Shown here: positions 8,925 through 19,100 of the stretch, in pieces
Layout: every line of letters begins with the position of its first letter
How positions within the stretch are numbered: the stretch's first letter is position 1
Source: Streptomyces sp. ML-6
GTDB taxonomy: Bacteria > Actinomycetota > Actinomycetes > Streptomycetales > Streptomycetaceae
Assembly (NCBI RefSeq): GCF_030116705.1
Contig: NZ_JAOTIK010000001.1
Location: forward strand, 1,302,001-1,366,000
Reading direction: 5' to 3'
Length of the DNA: 64,000 nt
The notes under the pieces: generated by a model
What the model was told of the DNA's origin: nothing
Databases searched by the model: none
Seen by the model: only the letters and a program-made list of their open reading frames with translations
Made by a program: the position numbers and the translations under genes

Positions 8925-9818
8925 GTGTCAGTGCCGGTCCTCCTCCTCTCCGTGAGTGCCGCCTGCTGCCTGGGATTCGGCTTCGTCCTCCAGCAGGCCG
9001 CGGCCTCGCACGCCCCGAGGAGCGACTACCTCTCCCCCCGGCTGCTGCTGGACCTGATGCGGGTGCCGAGCTGGCTGGCGGGGATCGGGCTGATGGTCTG
9101 CGGCATGGTGCTGGGCGCCCTGGCCCTGGGCAAGGGCGAGGTGTCCGTCGTCGAGCCGCTCCTCGCGACCAATCTGCTCTTCGCGATGGCCCTGTCCCGG
9201 CACCGCACCGGCCAGCGGCTCGGCCGGCAGGGCTGGGCCGGGCTCTGGCTGCTGGCCGGCGGGGTCGCGGTCTTCCTGTTGGCGGGCCGGCCGCAGGGGG
9301 GTGAGGCGGTGTCCAGCGCGCTGCGGCACTGGTCGGTGGTCGGTGTGGTCGTGGGCGCGGCCCTGCTGCTCACCACCGTCGCCCGACGCTCCCGGTCGGG
9401 GGTCGCCCCGGCCCTGCTGGCGGTGGCGGCCGGTCTGCTGTACGGACTCCAGGACGCCCTCACCCGGATCAGCGGGCAACTGCTGGCCGGCGGCGGATGG
9501 GAGGCGCTGGTGGCGGGGTGGCAGCCGTACGCCGTGCTGGTGCTGGGGGCCACCGGACTGCTCCTGGTGCAGAGCGCGTTCGAGACGGGCCCGCTGCGGG
9601 TCTCGCTGCCCCCGCTGACCGCCTCCCAGCCGCTGGCCGGCATCGCCTGCGGGGTCGGTTTCCTCGGCGACCGGCTGCGCACCGACGCCGGTGCGCTGGT
9701 CTGGCAGGCGGTCGGGCTCCTCGCGATCGTCGCCGGGATCGTGCTGCTCGGGCTGCACCCGGCGATGCCGGAGGGGCCCGTGGGCGGGCGGCGCGAGAAG
9801 AGCCTCCAACCGCACTGA
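8925..9818 (+). CDS. DMT-superfamily (EamA-like) membrane transporter
   Basis: A 297-residue integral membrane protein with about nine or ten hydrophobic segments. It starts at GTG (MSVPVLLL) behind GAGGGAGAAGC. The first helix, LLSVSAACCLGFGFVLQQAAA, and the internal repeat of about four to five helices match DMT transporters of Streptomyces. A stretch EPLLATNLLFAMALS near residue 80 resembles the EamA core. The substrate is unknown; family members export small metabolites. It stands alone, divergent from the flavoprotein gene and followed by the SDR remnant. Confidence 0.78.
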   Translation: MSVPVLLLSVSAACCLGFGFVLQQAAASHAPRSDYLSPRLLLDLMRVPSWLAGIGLMVCGMVLGALALGKGEVSVVEPLLATNLLFAMALSRHRTGQRLGRQGWAGLWLLAGGVAVFLLAGRPQGGEAVSSALRHWSVVGVVVGAALLLTTVARRSRSGVAPALLAVAAGLLYGLQDALTRISGQLLAGGGWEALVAGWQPYAVLVLGATGLLLVQSAFETGPLRVSLPPLTASQPLAGIACGVGFLGDRLRTDAGALVWQAVGLLAIVAGIVLLGLHPAMPEGPVGGRREKSLQPH

Positions 9819-9862
9819 GCGGGCCCGCCCGGTCCCGGGAGCGCTCGCGCCGCTTCTCGACC

Positions 9863-10012
9863 ATGGCCGTCACGGCGCGGACCTCCGGGCAGAAGACCGG
9901 GGAGAAGCCGATCCGTTTCTCGGACGCCGCCTCGTACGTCACCGGCGCCGGGCCGGCCGTGGACGGCGGCCGGACCACGGGGCCGACCGTGAAGTACGTC
10001 ATGGGCCATTGA
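9863..10012 (+). pseudogene. C-terminal remnant of a 3-alpha/20-beta-hydroxysteroid dehydrogenase-like SDR
   Basis: A 49-codon open frame whose last 30 or so residues, SDAASYVTGAGPAVDGG then RTTGPTVKYVMGH, are nearly identical, as I recall it, to the C-terminus of Streptomyces 20-beta-hydroxysteroid dehydrogenase. That enzyme ends in SSYVTGAELAVDGG and WTTGPTVKYVMGQ. No Rossmann glycine motif or YxxxK active site is present upstream, because the DMT transporter gene ends only 44 bases before. The first residues (MAVTARTSGQKTGEK) may derive from the segment before the C-terminal strand, with an internal deletion. It reads as the leftover 3' end of a deleted gene and has no obvious ribosome site. 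Confidence 0.7.
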
Positions 10013-10046
10013 TCGTCCGGCGATCTCCTGCTGTTGGATGGGGAGC

Positions 10047-10565
10047 ATGAACCCTTCTGACGAGATGCTGGACATCGTCGACGAGAACGACGTGGTCGTG
10101 GGGCGAGCCCCGCGCGGGGAGGCCACCGCGCGGCGCCTTCGCCACCGCTGCGTCTTCATCGAGGTGCAGGACGCCGAAGGCCGCTTCTTCGTCCACCGCA
10201 GGACCGCGACCAAGCTGGTCTTCCCGTCCCGTTACGACATGTTCGTCGGCGGGGTGGTCGGCGCCGGGGAGTCCTACGAGGAGGCGGCGCTGCGGGAGGC
10301 CGAGGAGGAGCTGGGGGTGTCCGGGCTCCCCCGGCCCGAGCCGCTCTTCAAGTTCCTCTACGAGGGCGAGCACTCCTGGTGGTCCGCCGTCTACCGGGTG
10401 CGGTGCGAACTGCCGGTGGATCCGCAGGTGGAGGAGGTCGCCTGGCACGCCTTCCTCACCGAGGCGGAGCTCGCGGAGCGGATCGACGCCTGGGAGTGGG
10501 TGCCGGACGGGCTGGAGGCGTACCACCGGCTGCGGGCGTTGCGGGCGACCGGGCAGGCCCGATGA
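10047..10565 (+). CDS. NUDIX hydrolase (YfcD-like)
   Basis: A 172-residue NUDIX protein. The 23-residue NUDIX box is complete at about residues 69-91: it starts at GVVGAGESYEEAAL and ends REAEEELGV. The N-terminal MLDIVDENDVVVGRAPRGEA and the segment LRHRCVFIEVQDAEGRFFVHRR match the YfcD/IPP-isomerase-like branch, whose members hydrolyse nucleoside-diphosphate-type substrates of unknown identity. The start at 10047 follows GGATGGGGAGC, a strong ribosome site, so an upstream in-frame ATG at 10038 is less likely. It ends 46 bases before the DUF202 pair. Confidence 0.88.
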   Translation: MNPSDEMLDIVDENDVVVGRAPRGEATARRLRHRCVFIEVQDAEGRFFVHRRTATKLVFPSRYDMFVGGVVGAGESYEEAALREAEEELGVSGLPRPEPLFKFLYEGEHSWWSAVYRVRCELPVDPQVEEVAWHAFLTEAELAERIDAWEWVPDGLEAYHRLRALRATGQAR

Positions 10566-10611
10566 GCCCGGTCGGCGCCCTGTCGCGGAAACCGGCGGAC
10601 AGGGGCCGGAC

Positions 10612-11007
10612 GTGAACGAATTCGTGCGGGGCCTGCGGCTGTGGTTCGCGCCGCAGCGCATCCGCGAGGAGGGCGAGACACCGGACTACCGGTTCTCGCT
10701 CGCCAACGAGCGCACCTTCCTCGCCTGGATCCGGACGGCTCTGGCGCTGATCGGCGGCGGTTTCGCGGTCGACCAGTTCCTGCCGGAGCTGGTGTGGGGC
10801 GTCCGTGCCGGTCTGGCGCTCGCGCTGCTGGCGTCCGGGGTGCTGTGCGCGCTGCGCGCGGTCAACCACTGGGTTCGGTGCGAGCGGGCGATGCGGCGCG
10901 GGGAGGACCTTCCGGTCTCCCGGTTCCCGACGCTGCTCGGCCTCGCCGTGGCGGTCGTCGCCGTGGTGATGGTGGTGGTGGTCCTCTTCGGCTGGGAGGG
11001 CCGGTGA
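10612..11007 (+). CDS. DUF202 membrane protein (YidH family)
   Basis: A 131-residue inner-membrane protein with three hydrophobic segments (about 41-57, 66-84 and 105-126). The conserved DUF202 signature YRFSLANERTFLAWIRTALALI spans residues 24-45. The start is GTG behind AGGGGCCGGAC. It overlaps the next gene, another DUF202 protein, by four bases (GTGA), so the two are coupled. The function of the family is unknown; in fungi related domains occur in vacuolar transporter chaperone proteins. Confidence 0.85.
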   Translation: MNEFVRGLRLWFAPQRIREEGETPDYRFSLANERTFLAWIRTALALIGGGFAVDQFLPELVWGVRAGLALALLASGVLCALRAVNHWVRCERAMRRGEDLPVSRFPTLLGLAVAVVAVVMVVVVLFGWEGR

Positions 11008-11315
11008 CCACCGGGGAACGCGACCCCGGGCTGCAGCCCGAGCGGACGCGGCTGGCGTGGCGGCGCACGACGCTGTCGTGCACGGTGGTGGCGCTGCTGG
11101 CGGTCAGGCAGGCGCTGCACGGCGGGGTGAGCGCGACCGGGGTCGTCGCGGTGGCACTGAGTGCGCTGGCCTGGCTGGGGTTCCTGCGGGTGGCGCATCT
11201 GCGGGTGCTCGGGATGGGGGCCGCGCGGCCCCGGCCCCTGACGGCGCGCGACGCCCTGGCCGCGGCGGCGTGCACGGTCGCGCTCGCGGTGTTCGCTGTC
11301 GCCCTGCTGTTCTGA
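11004..11315 (+). CDS. DUF202 membrane protein, second of a coupled pair
   Basis: A 103-residue membrane protein. The DUF202 motif appears as LQPERTRLAWRRTTLSCTVV near residues 10-29, followed by two further hydrophobic segments. Its GTG overlaps the stop of the preceding DUF202 gene (GTGA). Paired, diverged DUF202 genes are common in actinobacteria and suggest a hetero-oligomer, which is inference. The stop is followed by a 66-base spacer to a convergent oxidoreductase gene. Confidence 0.83.
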   Translation: MTTGERDPGLQPERTRLAWRRTTLSCTVVALLAVRQALHGGVSATGVVAVALSALAWLGFLRVAHLRVLGMGAARPRPLTARDALAAAACTVALAVFAVALLF

Positions 11316-11381
11316 GACCGCGCGGTCCCGGCCCGGAGGCCGGAAGTCGGGGGTGGGGTCGGCGGTGGGGGTGGTGGCCGG

Positions 11382-12344
11382 TCAGTCGGCCGGGGCGTCC
11401 GAAACCTCCGGGACCGCCCAGGGCACGGTGACGACGATCTTTCCCCGGGTGCGCCCCTGCTCGTTCAGGCGGTGCGCCTCCGCCGCCTCCTCCAGCGGGA
11501 ACACCCGGTCCACATGAACCGTGACGACGCCCTGTTCGGCCAGTTCGGCCAGGTGGGCGAGATCCTCGGGGTCCGGGCGCACGAAGACGTAACGGCCGCC
11601 GTACGAGAAGACCTCGGCGTCCGCGACGGACGCCAGCCTCCCGCCGGGCCCCAGCACCTCGGCGGAGACCCGGAGCGTCTCGCCGCCGACCGTGTCGAAC
11701 GCGGCGTCGACGCCGTCCGGGGCCAGTTCCCGCAGCCGGTCGGCGAGGCCGTCCCCGTAGGCCACCGGTTCCCCGCCGAGCCCCCGGACGTGGTCGTGGT
11801 TGTGCTCGCTCGCGGTGCCGATGACCCGGGCGCCCGCGTGCCGGGCGAGCTGGACGGCGAACGAGCCGACGCCGCCCGCGGCCGCGTGGACGAGGACCGT
11901 GTCGCCGGCCCGGACCTTCAGGGCGCGGTGCAGCACCTGGTAGGCGGTGAGACCGGCCAGCGGCAGGCCCGCCGCCTCCTCGAAGCTCAGGTTCCGGGGC
12001 TTGCGGGCGAGGGCCCGCAGGGGGGCGGCGACGTACTCGGCGAGCGTGCCGCGGCAGAGGAAGTCCTCCCGCGCGTAACCGATGACCTCGTCGCCGACCG
12101 CGAACTCCTCGACGCCGATGCCGGGCTGGACCACGACGCCGGACACGTCCCAGCCGGGGATCACCGGGAAGACGGCGTCCAGGACGGGGTCGAGGTGTCC
12201 CTCACGGGCCTTCCAGTCGACCGGGTTGACCGCCGCGGCCCGCACCTTCACCAGGACCGTGTCCGGGCCGACCTTGGGGTCGGGCCGCTCCCCGTACTCC
12301 AGGACCTCGGCCCCGCCGTACCTGCTGTAGCTGATCGCCTTCAT
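11382..12344 (-). CDS. NADP-dependent zinc-less oxidoreductase (quinone oxidoreductase-like MDR)
   Basis: A 320-residue medium-chain dehydrogenase/reductase without zinc ligands. It has the quinone-oxidoreductase N-terminus MKAISYSRYGGAEVLEYGE, the signature AAAVNPVDWKAREG near residue 42, and the NADP-binding AAAGGVGSFAVQLARHAGARVIG near 148-170. Members reduce quinones or activated double bonds using NADPH. I see no strong ribosome site. It ends 66 bases from the convergent DUF202 gene and lies 67 bases downstream of glucarate dehydratase on the same strand, so it could be its operon partner. Confidence 0.85.
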   Translation of the reverse strand: MKAISYSRYGGAEVLEYGERPDPKVGPDTVLVKVRAAAVNPVDWKAREGHLDPVLDAVFPVIPGWDVSGVVVQPGIGVEEFAVGDEVIGYAREDFLCRGTLAEYVAAPLRALARKPRNLSFEEAAGLPLAGLTAYQVLHRALKVRAGDTVLVHAAAGGVGSFAVQLARHAGARVIGTASEHNHDHVRGLGGEPVAYGDGLADRLRELAPDGVDAAFDTVGGETLRVSAEVLGPGGRLASVADAEVFSYGGRYVFVRPDPEDLAHLAELAEQGVVTVHVDRVFPLEEAAEAHRLNEQGRTRGKIVVTVPWAVPEVSDAPAD

Positions 12345-12411
12345 GTACCGACCGTCGGTGCGGGCCGGGACACCCGCAACTCGGCCCGGTCCGGGCCGGG
12401 GCCCCGGGCCG

Positions 12412-13704
12412 TCACCAGCGCGGGATCGCGGGGGTCCGCCAGTCCGGCTCGACCTTGCGCATCGCGGCCGCGTCGTCGCGCTCGCGCATGGTGCCGTCGT
12501 CATCGAGCCAGCGCCGGTGCAGGGCGGCCAGGCGGTCGCGGTCGAGTTCCACGCCGAGGCCGGGGGCGTCGGACACGGTCAGCCGGCCGTCCTCGAAGAC
12601 GTGGCGGGTGGTGATGACGTCCTCGGTCTGCCAGGGGTAGTGGCTGTCGCAGGCGTAGTCGAGGTTGGGGACGGTGGCGGCGACGTGGGTCATCGCGGCC
12701 AGGCTGATCCCGAGGTGGGTGTTGGAGTGCATGGAGAGCCCGACGCCGAAGGTGCGGCATATCCCGGCGAGTTCGCGGGTGCGGTGCAGCCCGCCCCAGT
12801 AGTGGTGGTCGGAGAGGACCACCTGCACGGCGCCGCGGGCGAAGGCGTCCGGGAGTTCGGCGAGGGTGGTCACGCACATGTTGGTGGCCAGCGGCACGTC
12901 GGTGGCCGCGGCGACCTCGGCCATCGCGTCGGTGCCGGTCGCCGGGTCCTCCAGGTACTCGAGCACGTCCTTCAACTGCTCGGCGACGTACAGCGAGGTC
13001 TCCACGGACCAGGCGCCGTTGGGGTCCAGGCGCAGCGGCCGGCCGGGGAACTCCTCGGCCAGGGCGCGGATCGCGGCGATCTCCCGGTCGGGTTCGAAGA
13101 CGCCGCCCTTGAGCTTGAAGGAGGAGAAGCCGTGTTCGCGGGCGAAGCGCCGGGCCTGGGCGACGACGCCGGCCGGGTCGAGGGCGGCGCCCCAGTCGTC
13201 CTGCTCGCCGCCGTCCTCGGGGTGGGCGGCCCAGCGGTAGAAGAGGTAGGCGCTGTACTCGACGCGGTCGCGGACCTTCCCGCCGAGCAGGGTGTGCACG
13301 GGGAGGCCGAGGGTCTTGCCCAGCGCGTCCAGGCAGGCGACCTCGAAGCCGGAGACGACGGAGAGCCGGAGCTTGTCGGCGGTCTGGACACCGCGCAGTC
13401 CACCCGCCTCGACCCGGTCGTCGGTCGCTCGTGAATCACCGCACACCTCGTCGGCCAGGGCGAACAGGCCGTTCACATCACTGACCGGGCGTCCGACGAG
13501 TGCGGTGGCGAGCGGCTGCGCGAGTTCGAGGTACCTGCCGTCCCCGTACGTCTCCCCGACGCCCGTGACACCACTGCGGGTGACGACCTCCATGACCAGG
13601 CGGGGGGTGTAGGGCTGGTGGACCCCCTGGGTGTTGAGCAGGGGCGGGTCGGCGATCAGGATCGGGGTCAGCCGGACTTCGTCGATCAGCAGCTCTGTAT
13701 TCAT
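12412..13704 (-). CDS. gudD: Glucarate dehydratase (enolase superfamily)
   Basis: A 430-residue enolase-superfamily protein that dehydrates D-glucarate to 5-keto-4-deoxyglucarate. The catalytic residues known from E. coli GlucD all have counterparts: KxK in SSFKLKGG, Asp and Asn in RLDPNGAW, Glu in YLEDPA, Asn in ATNMCVTT, Asp in SDHHYWGG and His in MHSNTHLGIS. The N-terminus LLNTQGVHQPYTPRLVMEV is also diagnostic. Together with the gluconate genes nearby it suggests use of oxidised sugars. It is divergent from the phosphotransferase gene at 13856 and shares its promoter region. No aldolase or tartronate-semialdehyde reductase gene is present here to complete the pathway. Confidence 0.92.
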   Translation of the reverse strand: MNTELLIDEVRLTPILIADPPLLNTQGVHQPYTPRLVMEVVTRSGVTGVGETYGDGRYLELAQPLATALVGRPVSDVNGLFALADEVCGDSRATDDRVEAGGLRGVQTADKLRLSVVSGFEVACLDALGKTLGLPVHTLLGGKVRDRVEYSAYLFYRWAAHPEDGGEQDDWGAALDPAGVVAQARRFAREHGFSSFKLKGGVFEPDREIAAIRALAEEFPGRPLRLDPNGAWSVETSLYVAEQLKDVLEYLEDPATGTDAMAEVAAATDVPLATNMCVTTLAELPDAFARGAVQVVLSDHHYWGGLHRTRELAGICRTFGVGLSMHSNTHLGISLAAMTHVAATVPNLDYACDSHYPWQTEDVITTRHVFEDGRLTVSDAPGLGVELDRDRLAALHRRWLDDDGTMRERDDAAAMRKVEPDWRTPAIPRW

Positions 13705-13795
13705 ACGTGAACTCTATTCAGGGATGCGACTGAGCACCAGACTCCGGCCCGATCCGGACGGGGGGCGGCGCACCGGACGACGGGAGCCCACTGGA

Positions 13796-13816
13796 CGACA
13801 TACCGACTGGTCGGCA
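13796..13816. promoter_or_regulatory. Candidate TetR operator upstream of the phosphotransferase/ACAD pair
   Basis: The sequence CGACATACCGACTGGT (13796-13811) overlaps the palindrome CCGAC-tg-GTCGG (13803-13814). It lies 40 bases before the start at 13856. The identical 16 bases occur in reverse at 24537-24552, upstream of an SDR gene next to a TetR gene. Control by that TetR is inferred. Confidence 0.65.
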
Positions 13817-13855
13817 TCATGGGCGGCGACCGTCTTTCATCCGGAGGTGCGCACG

Positions 13856-14878
13856 ATGAGCCCAGTCCACCCGCCAGGTCTCGACCTCGACCGGCTGCGC
13901 GCACACCTCGACCGCGAGCGGCCGGGGCTGGTGAGCGGACCGCTCGAGGCCCGGATCATCGAGGGCGGCCGGTCGAACCTGACGTACGTCGTCACGGACG
14001 GCACCGGCCGCTGGGTCGTCCGCAGGCCCCCGCTGGGCCATGTGCTGGCCACCGCGCACGACATGAAGCGGGAGCACCGGGTGATCAGCGCCCTCCACCC
14101 GACGGCCGTGCCGGTGCCCGGGCCGGTGCTGCTCTGCGAGGACGACACGGTGCTCGGGTCGCCCTTCTACGTCATGGAGTACGTCGAGGGCACCCCGTAC
14201 CGCAGCGCCGAGCAGCTCGCCCCGCTGGGCGCCGAACGCACCCGGGCGGTCGTGCTCGGCCTCGTCGACACCCTGGTCGAGCTGCACGCGGTGGACCCGC
14301 GGGCCGTCGGGCTCGACGACTTCGGGCGGCCCGAGGGCTTCCTCGACCGGCAGTTGCGCCGCTGGGGCAAGCAGCTGGACGCCTCCCGAAACCGCGAACT
14401 GCCCGGCATCGACGAGCTGCACGCGGCGCTCGGGCGCGAACTGCCCGGCTCGCCCGCGCCCACCGTGGTGCACGGCGATTACCGCCTGGACAACGCCCTG
14501 ATCGGCGCCGACGACCGGATCAAGGCCGTCCTGGACTGGGAGATGTCAACGCTCGGCGATCCGCTGACCGACCTCGGCCTGCTGGTGATGTACAGCTCCG
14601 ACCTCGACCTGGCGCACTCCCCCGTCGCCACCACCAGCGGCGCGGCGGGCCACCCCTCGCCCGCCGAGCTGATCGAGCGCTACGCCGCCCGTTCCGGCCG
14701 GGACACCTCGGCCATCTCCTGGTACACGGCCTTCGCCTGGTTCAAGCTCGCCGTGATCCTGGAGGGCATCCACTACCGCTACACCCTGGGCCGGACCGTC
14801 GGTGCCGGTTTCGACCGCATCGGCGCCCTCGTCCCCGTCTTCATCGAGCACGGCCTCGGCACCCTCCAGGAAGGCTGA
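13856..14878 (+). CDS. Aminoglycoside-phosphotransferase-like kinase (ACAD-associated)
   Basis: A 340-residue APH-fold kinase. The catalytic loop VVHGDYRLDN is near residue 202 and the metal-binding VLDWEMSTLGDPLTDLG near 225. The N-terminal LTYVV and WVVRRPPLGHVLATAHDM form the nucleotide-binding part. It belongs to the subfamily that sits beside, or in animals is fused to, acyl-CoA dehydrogenase (ACAD10/11). In Pseudomonas levulinate catabolism the equivalent LvaA phosphorylates 4-hydroxyacyl-CoA. A GGAGG sits 8 bases before the ATG. The ACAD gene follows after 6 bases, so they form an operon. Antibiotic phosphorylation is unlikely. Confidence 0.88.
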   Translation: MSPVHPPGLDLDRLRAHLDRERPGLVSGPLEARIIEGGRSNLTYVVTDGTGRWVVRRPPLGHVLATAHDMKREHRVISALHPTAVPVPGPVLLCEDDTVLGSPFYVMEYVEGTPYRSAEQLAPLGAERTRAVVLGLVDTLVELHAVDPRAVGLDDFGRPEGFLDRQLRRWGKQLDASRNRELPGIDELHAALGRELPGSPAPTVVHGDYRLDNALIGADDRIKAVLDWEMSTLGDPLTDLGLLVMYSSDLDLAHSPVATTSGAAGHPSPAELIERYAARSGRDTSAISWYTAFAWFKLAVILEGIHYRYTLGRTVGAGFDRIGALVPVFIEHGLGTLQEG

Positions 14879-14884
14879 TCCCCC

Positions 14885-16102
<1,218 letters not shown>

Positions 16103-16132
16103 GCGGCGCGCCGGGGACGGGTGCGGGGCGGT

Positions 16133-16168
16133 GGGCGCGGGGCGACCGGCGCTCCCCGCCCCGCGCCC
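16133..16168. terminator. Hairpin terminator between convergent genes
   Basis: A 12-bp stem, GGGCGCGGGGCG / CGCCCCGCGCCC, with a 12-base loop, followed by ttt on the plus strand. It lies between the ACAD stop at 16102 and the HEAT-repeat gene stop at 16174. Confidence 0.75.
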
Positions 16169-16173
16169 TTTCC

Positions 16174-19100
16174 TCAATGGCCGACCGGAGCCCCGTCCTT
16201 CGAGGTTCCGATCCGGTCGAGCACCGAGGTGTACCGGGAGCGCCGGTCGGGGCGGGCGCGGGCGGCGGCCTTGCGGAGGGCGGGGACCGCCGCCGCACCC
16301 AGCTCGACGAGCCCCTCGGCCGCCGCCCCGCGCACCACGGCGTGCGGGTGGGCGAGCAGCCCCGTCACGGCGGGGACCGCGGGTTCCCAGCCGGCGCGGC
16401 AGAGCGTACGGATCGCCATCCGCACCACGTCGGGGCGGGGGTCGTCCAGCAGCGACGCGGTGAGCCGCAGATGGGCCGGCCGCTCCAGCATCACCCGTGA
16501 CGTCCGGTGCGCGCGCAGCCGGACCTCGGGCCGGGGATGGGTGATCAACTCGTCCAGCAGGTCGTGGAGCCGACGGTCCGGGTCGGCGTCCGGGCCGGGG
16601 TGCGCACCGGCCAGTTCGGTGAGGGCCCGGCAGATCTGCTCCGGGGTTCCGGCCCGGGCCAGGTCCAGCAGTTCCCGGCGGGACGGCGGGCGGACGGGGT
16701 CGGCGGGTGCGGCGGTGCCGCGTTCACGGAGCGCCGCGAGCGCGGCCGCGTCCCGCCGTGCGGCGTCCGGACCGCGCAGCGGACCCTCCACGAGCCGGAG
16801 CCGGTCCGCCAGTTCGCCTCGGCCCTCCGCGCGCAGGCGGCGGCAGGTCTCCGTCAGCGCGGGGGTGCGCAGCAGCGGCTGGCCGACGAGCAGGTCGAGG
16901 AAGCCCCAGGCGCCGGCGGCGAGCCGCCCGCCCAGGGCCTCGGCCAGCGCGTCGGCGGGATGGGCGCGCAGCGCCCCGGCGATCTCCGCCCCGAGCCCGG
17001 CCGGGGCGTGTTCCCACCACTCCAGCAGCAGCGGCACCAGCGGTTCCCGCTCCGCCGGGCCGAGCCGGGCCGCCGCGCGGGCCACCAGGTCGGGCCGTAC
17101 ACCGTCGCCGCGCAGCTCCGCCTCGTCGATCCCGGCCAGTGCGCGGGCCGGGTCGGCGCCGGGGGGCAGTTCCACGCGTCCGCGGAGATGGGCGCGGAGC
17201 ACCGCCAGCCGGGCCTCGGGCTCGGGCCATCGCGCGAGTGCCCGCGCCGCGGTGTTCCTGCGGTCCGCCGCGTCCGAATCCAGCATGGCCAGCAGCCGTT
17301 CGTACTGGGCCGCCGAGCGGGGCTGGTCGAGGTCGTCGGCACGGACGTGCCTGGGGGGCGGCACCGCGCGGTCGGCCCCGGGGGCGGTGCGCGGCGGTGC
17401 GTCGAGCGGCTGGAGGGACGTCATCCAGTCGAGCAGCGCCTCCCGCACCGCCGGGTCGTCGGTGCCCCGGTATGCCTCGATCAGTGCGTCCAGCCGGTCC
17501 TGCGGGGGGATCGTGCCGTCGTCCCGGCGGCGGAACTCCGCGGCCCCGTCCGGGGTGCGCACCGCCGCCTCCAGGGCCGCCCGCCAGGCCCGGGTCGCGG
17601 CGGGGAGGGGGGCCGTGCCGGGTTCCGGGACGGCGAACGCCTCGCGCAGCACGGCGGTTTCGGCCCGCCACGGGTCGGCGCCGAGCCGGGCGCCCGCGAG
17701 CGCCCGGTCGAGGTCGGCACGGACCGGCACCGCGCCGAGGCGGCGCAGCAGCGTCAGCGTGGACCGGTGCGGTGCGGCGGGGGCGGGCCGCAGGGCCCGT
17801 ACCGAGGCGATGGCGGACGGCCTCTGGGCGGCCGTCATCATCGGCGCGGCCTCCTCCAGCACGGCGATCAGGTCGTGACGGTCCTCGTCCCGGGCGTCGG
17901 CGAGCACGTCGAGCAGCACCCCGGCGGACCGGGCGAGGGCGGTGAGTTCCCCGGCGGACCAGGTGCAGGAGGCGGGTTCCCCGCCGGACCGGGTGCGGGA
18001 GGCAGGTTCCCCGGCGGACCGAGGACGGGCAGCGGGTTGCCCGGCGGACCGAGTGCGGGCGGTGAGTTCTCCTGCGGACCGGGGCGTGGCGCAGATCCGC
18101 AGCACGAACCGGATCACCTTCCGGCGGTGCGCGGGCCGGGAGCCGGCCAGGAGGAGCCAGTGGTCCAGCATCGGCCGCAGTTCGTCCGCCCGACCGGGGC
18201 CCAGCGGCCCGTCCCGGTCGGCGATCCGCAGGGCGAGCGAGGGGTTCCAGCCCCCGGCCACCAGCGCCGCCACGTCCCGGTCCGCTTCCCGGTCCGCCTC
18301 GTCGGCCGCCGGGGGCCGTCCGGTGTCCGGCGCGGCGATCCCGTGCCGGGCCATGGCCGGGGCCAGCTCGTCCACCCGGCCGGAGGCCGCCGTGACCCGG
18401 CCCGAGGCCACCAGGGCGAGCAGTTCGGCGGCCACCGGGGACCGCTGCTCCTCCAGCGCGAGGATCGCACGCACGGTGAGGGCGCCGTCGAGGCCCGCCA
18501 GCAGCAGTTCGCGGGAACGGGCGTCGTGGCTGTGCTCGGCGGCGGCCAGCAGCGTGGCCGCGCAGGCGTCGCCGAGGATCGTGCGCAGAGCCGCGAGGAG
18601 TGCGGTGCGCAGTCCGGGGTTGTCGTCGTGCCCGACCCGGAACAGCAGCTTCGGGAGCGCCGCGGGGGTGCCCGCCCGGACCAGTGCCTCGGCCGCGGTC
18701 TTCCTGATGTTCATGTTGGGGTGGTCGAGGCACGCGGCGATCGCGGTGCTCGCCCAGTGGGCGCGGGCGTGTCCCAGGGCGTGCAGGGCCTGGCGCACGG
18801 TCTGGACGTCCCGGGCGGTGGTCAGCGCGGTCAGCGAGGCCGACAGCGCCTGGGCGTCCTCGCCGGTGGTGTCGCGGGCGAGGAGGGCGATGACGTGCTT
18901 GCGCACGTGCCGGTCCCGGTGGCGCAGCATCCGGTGCACCCGGGCCCGGGTGCCCGCCCAGGGGGCCCGGAGCAGCGCTTCGAGGAGGATCGCCCGTTCG
19001 GCGTCGGACAATCCGGTCCGGTCCAGCAGGTCCAGTGCCGTGGAGGCGACGAGGGCGTGGCCGGCCTCCCGCGCGTCCGCGGCGCCGAGCAGGCAGACCG

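Noticed and set aside
9469..10002. Minus-strand frame over the SDR remnant and the end of the DMT gene
   Set aside because: Third-position GC is equally high on both strands here, but only the plus reading shows a known family ending.
13856..14878. Antibiotic-resistance phosphotransferase
   Set aside because: It belongs to the ACAD-associated branch and forms an operon with an acyl-CoA dehydrogenase.
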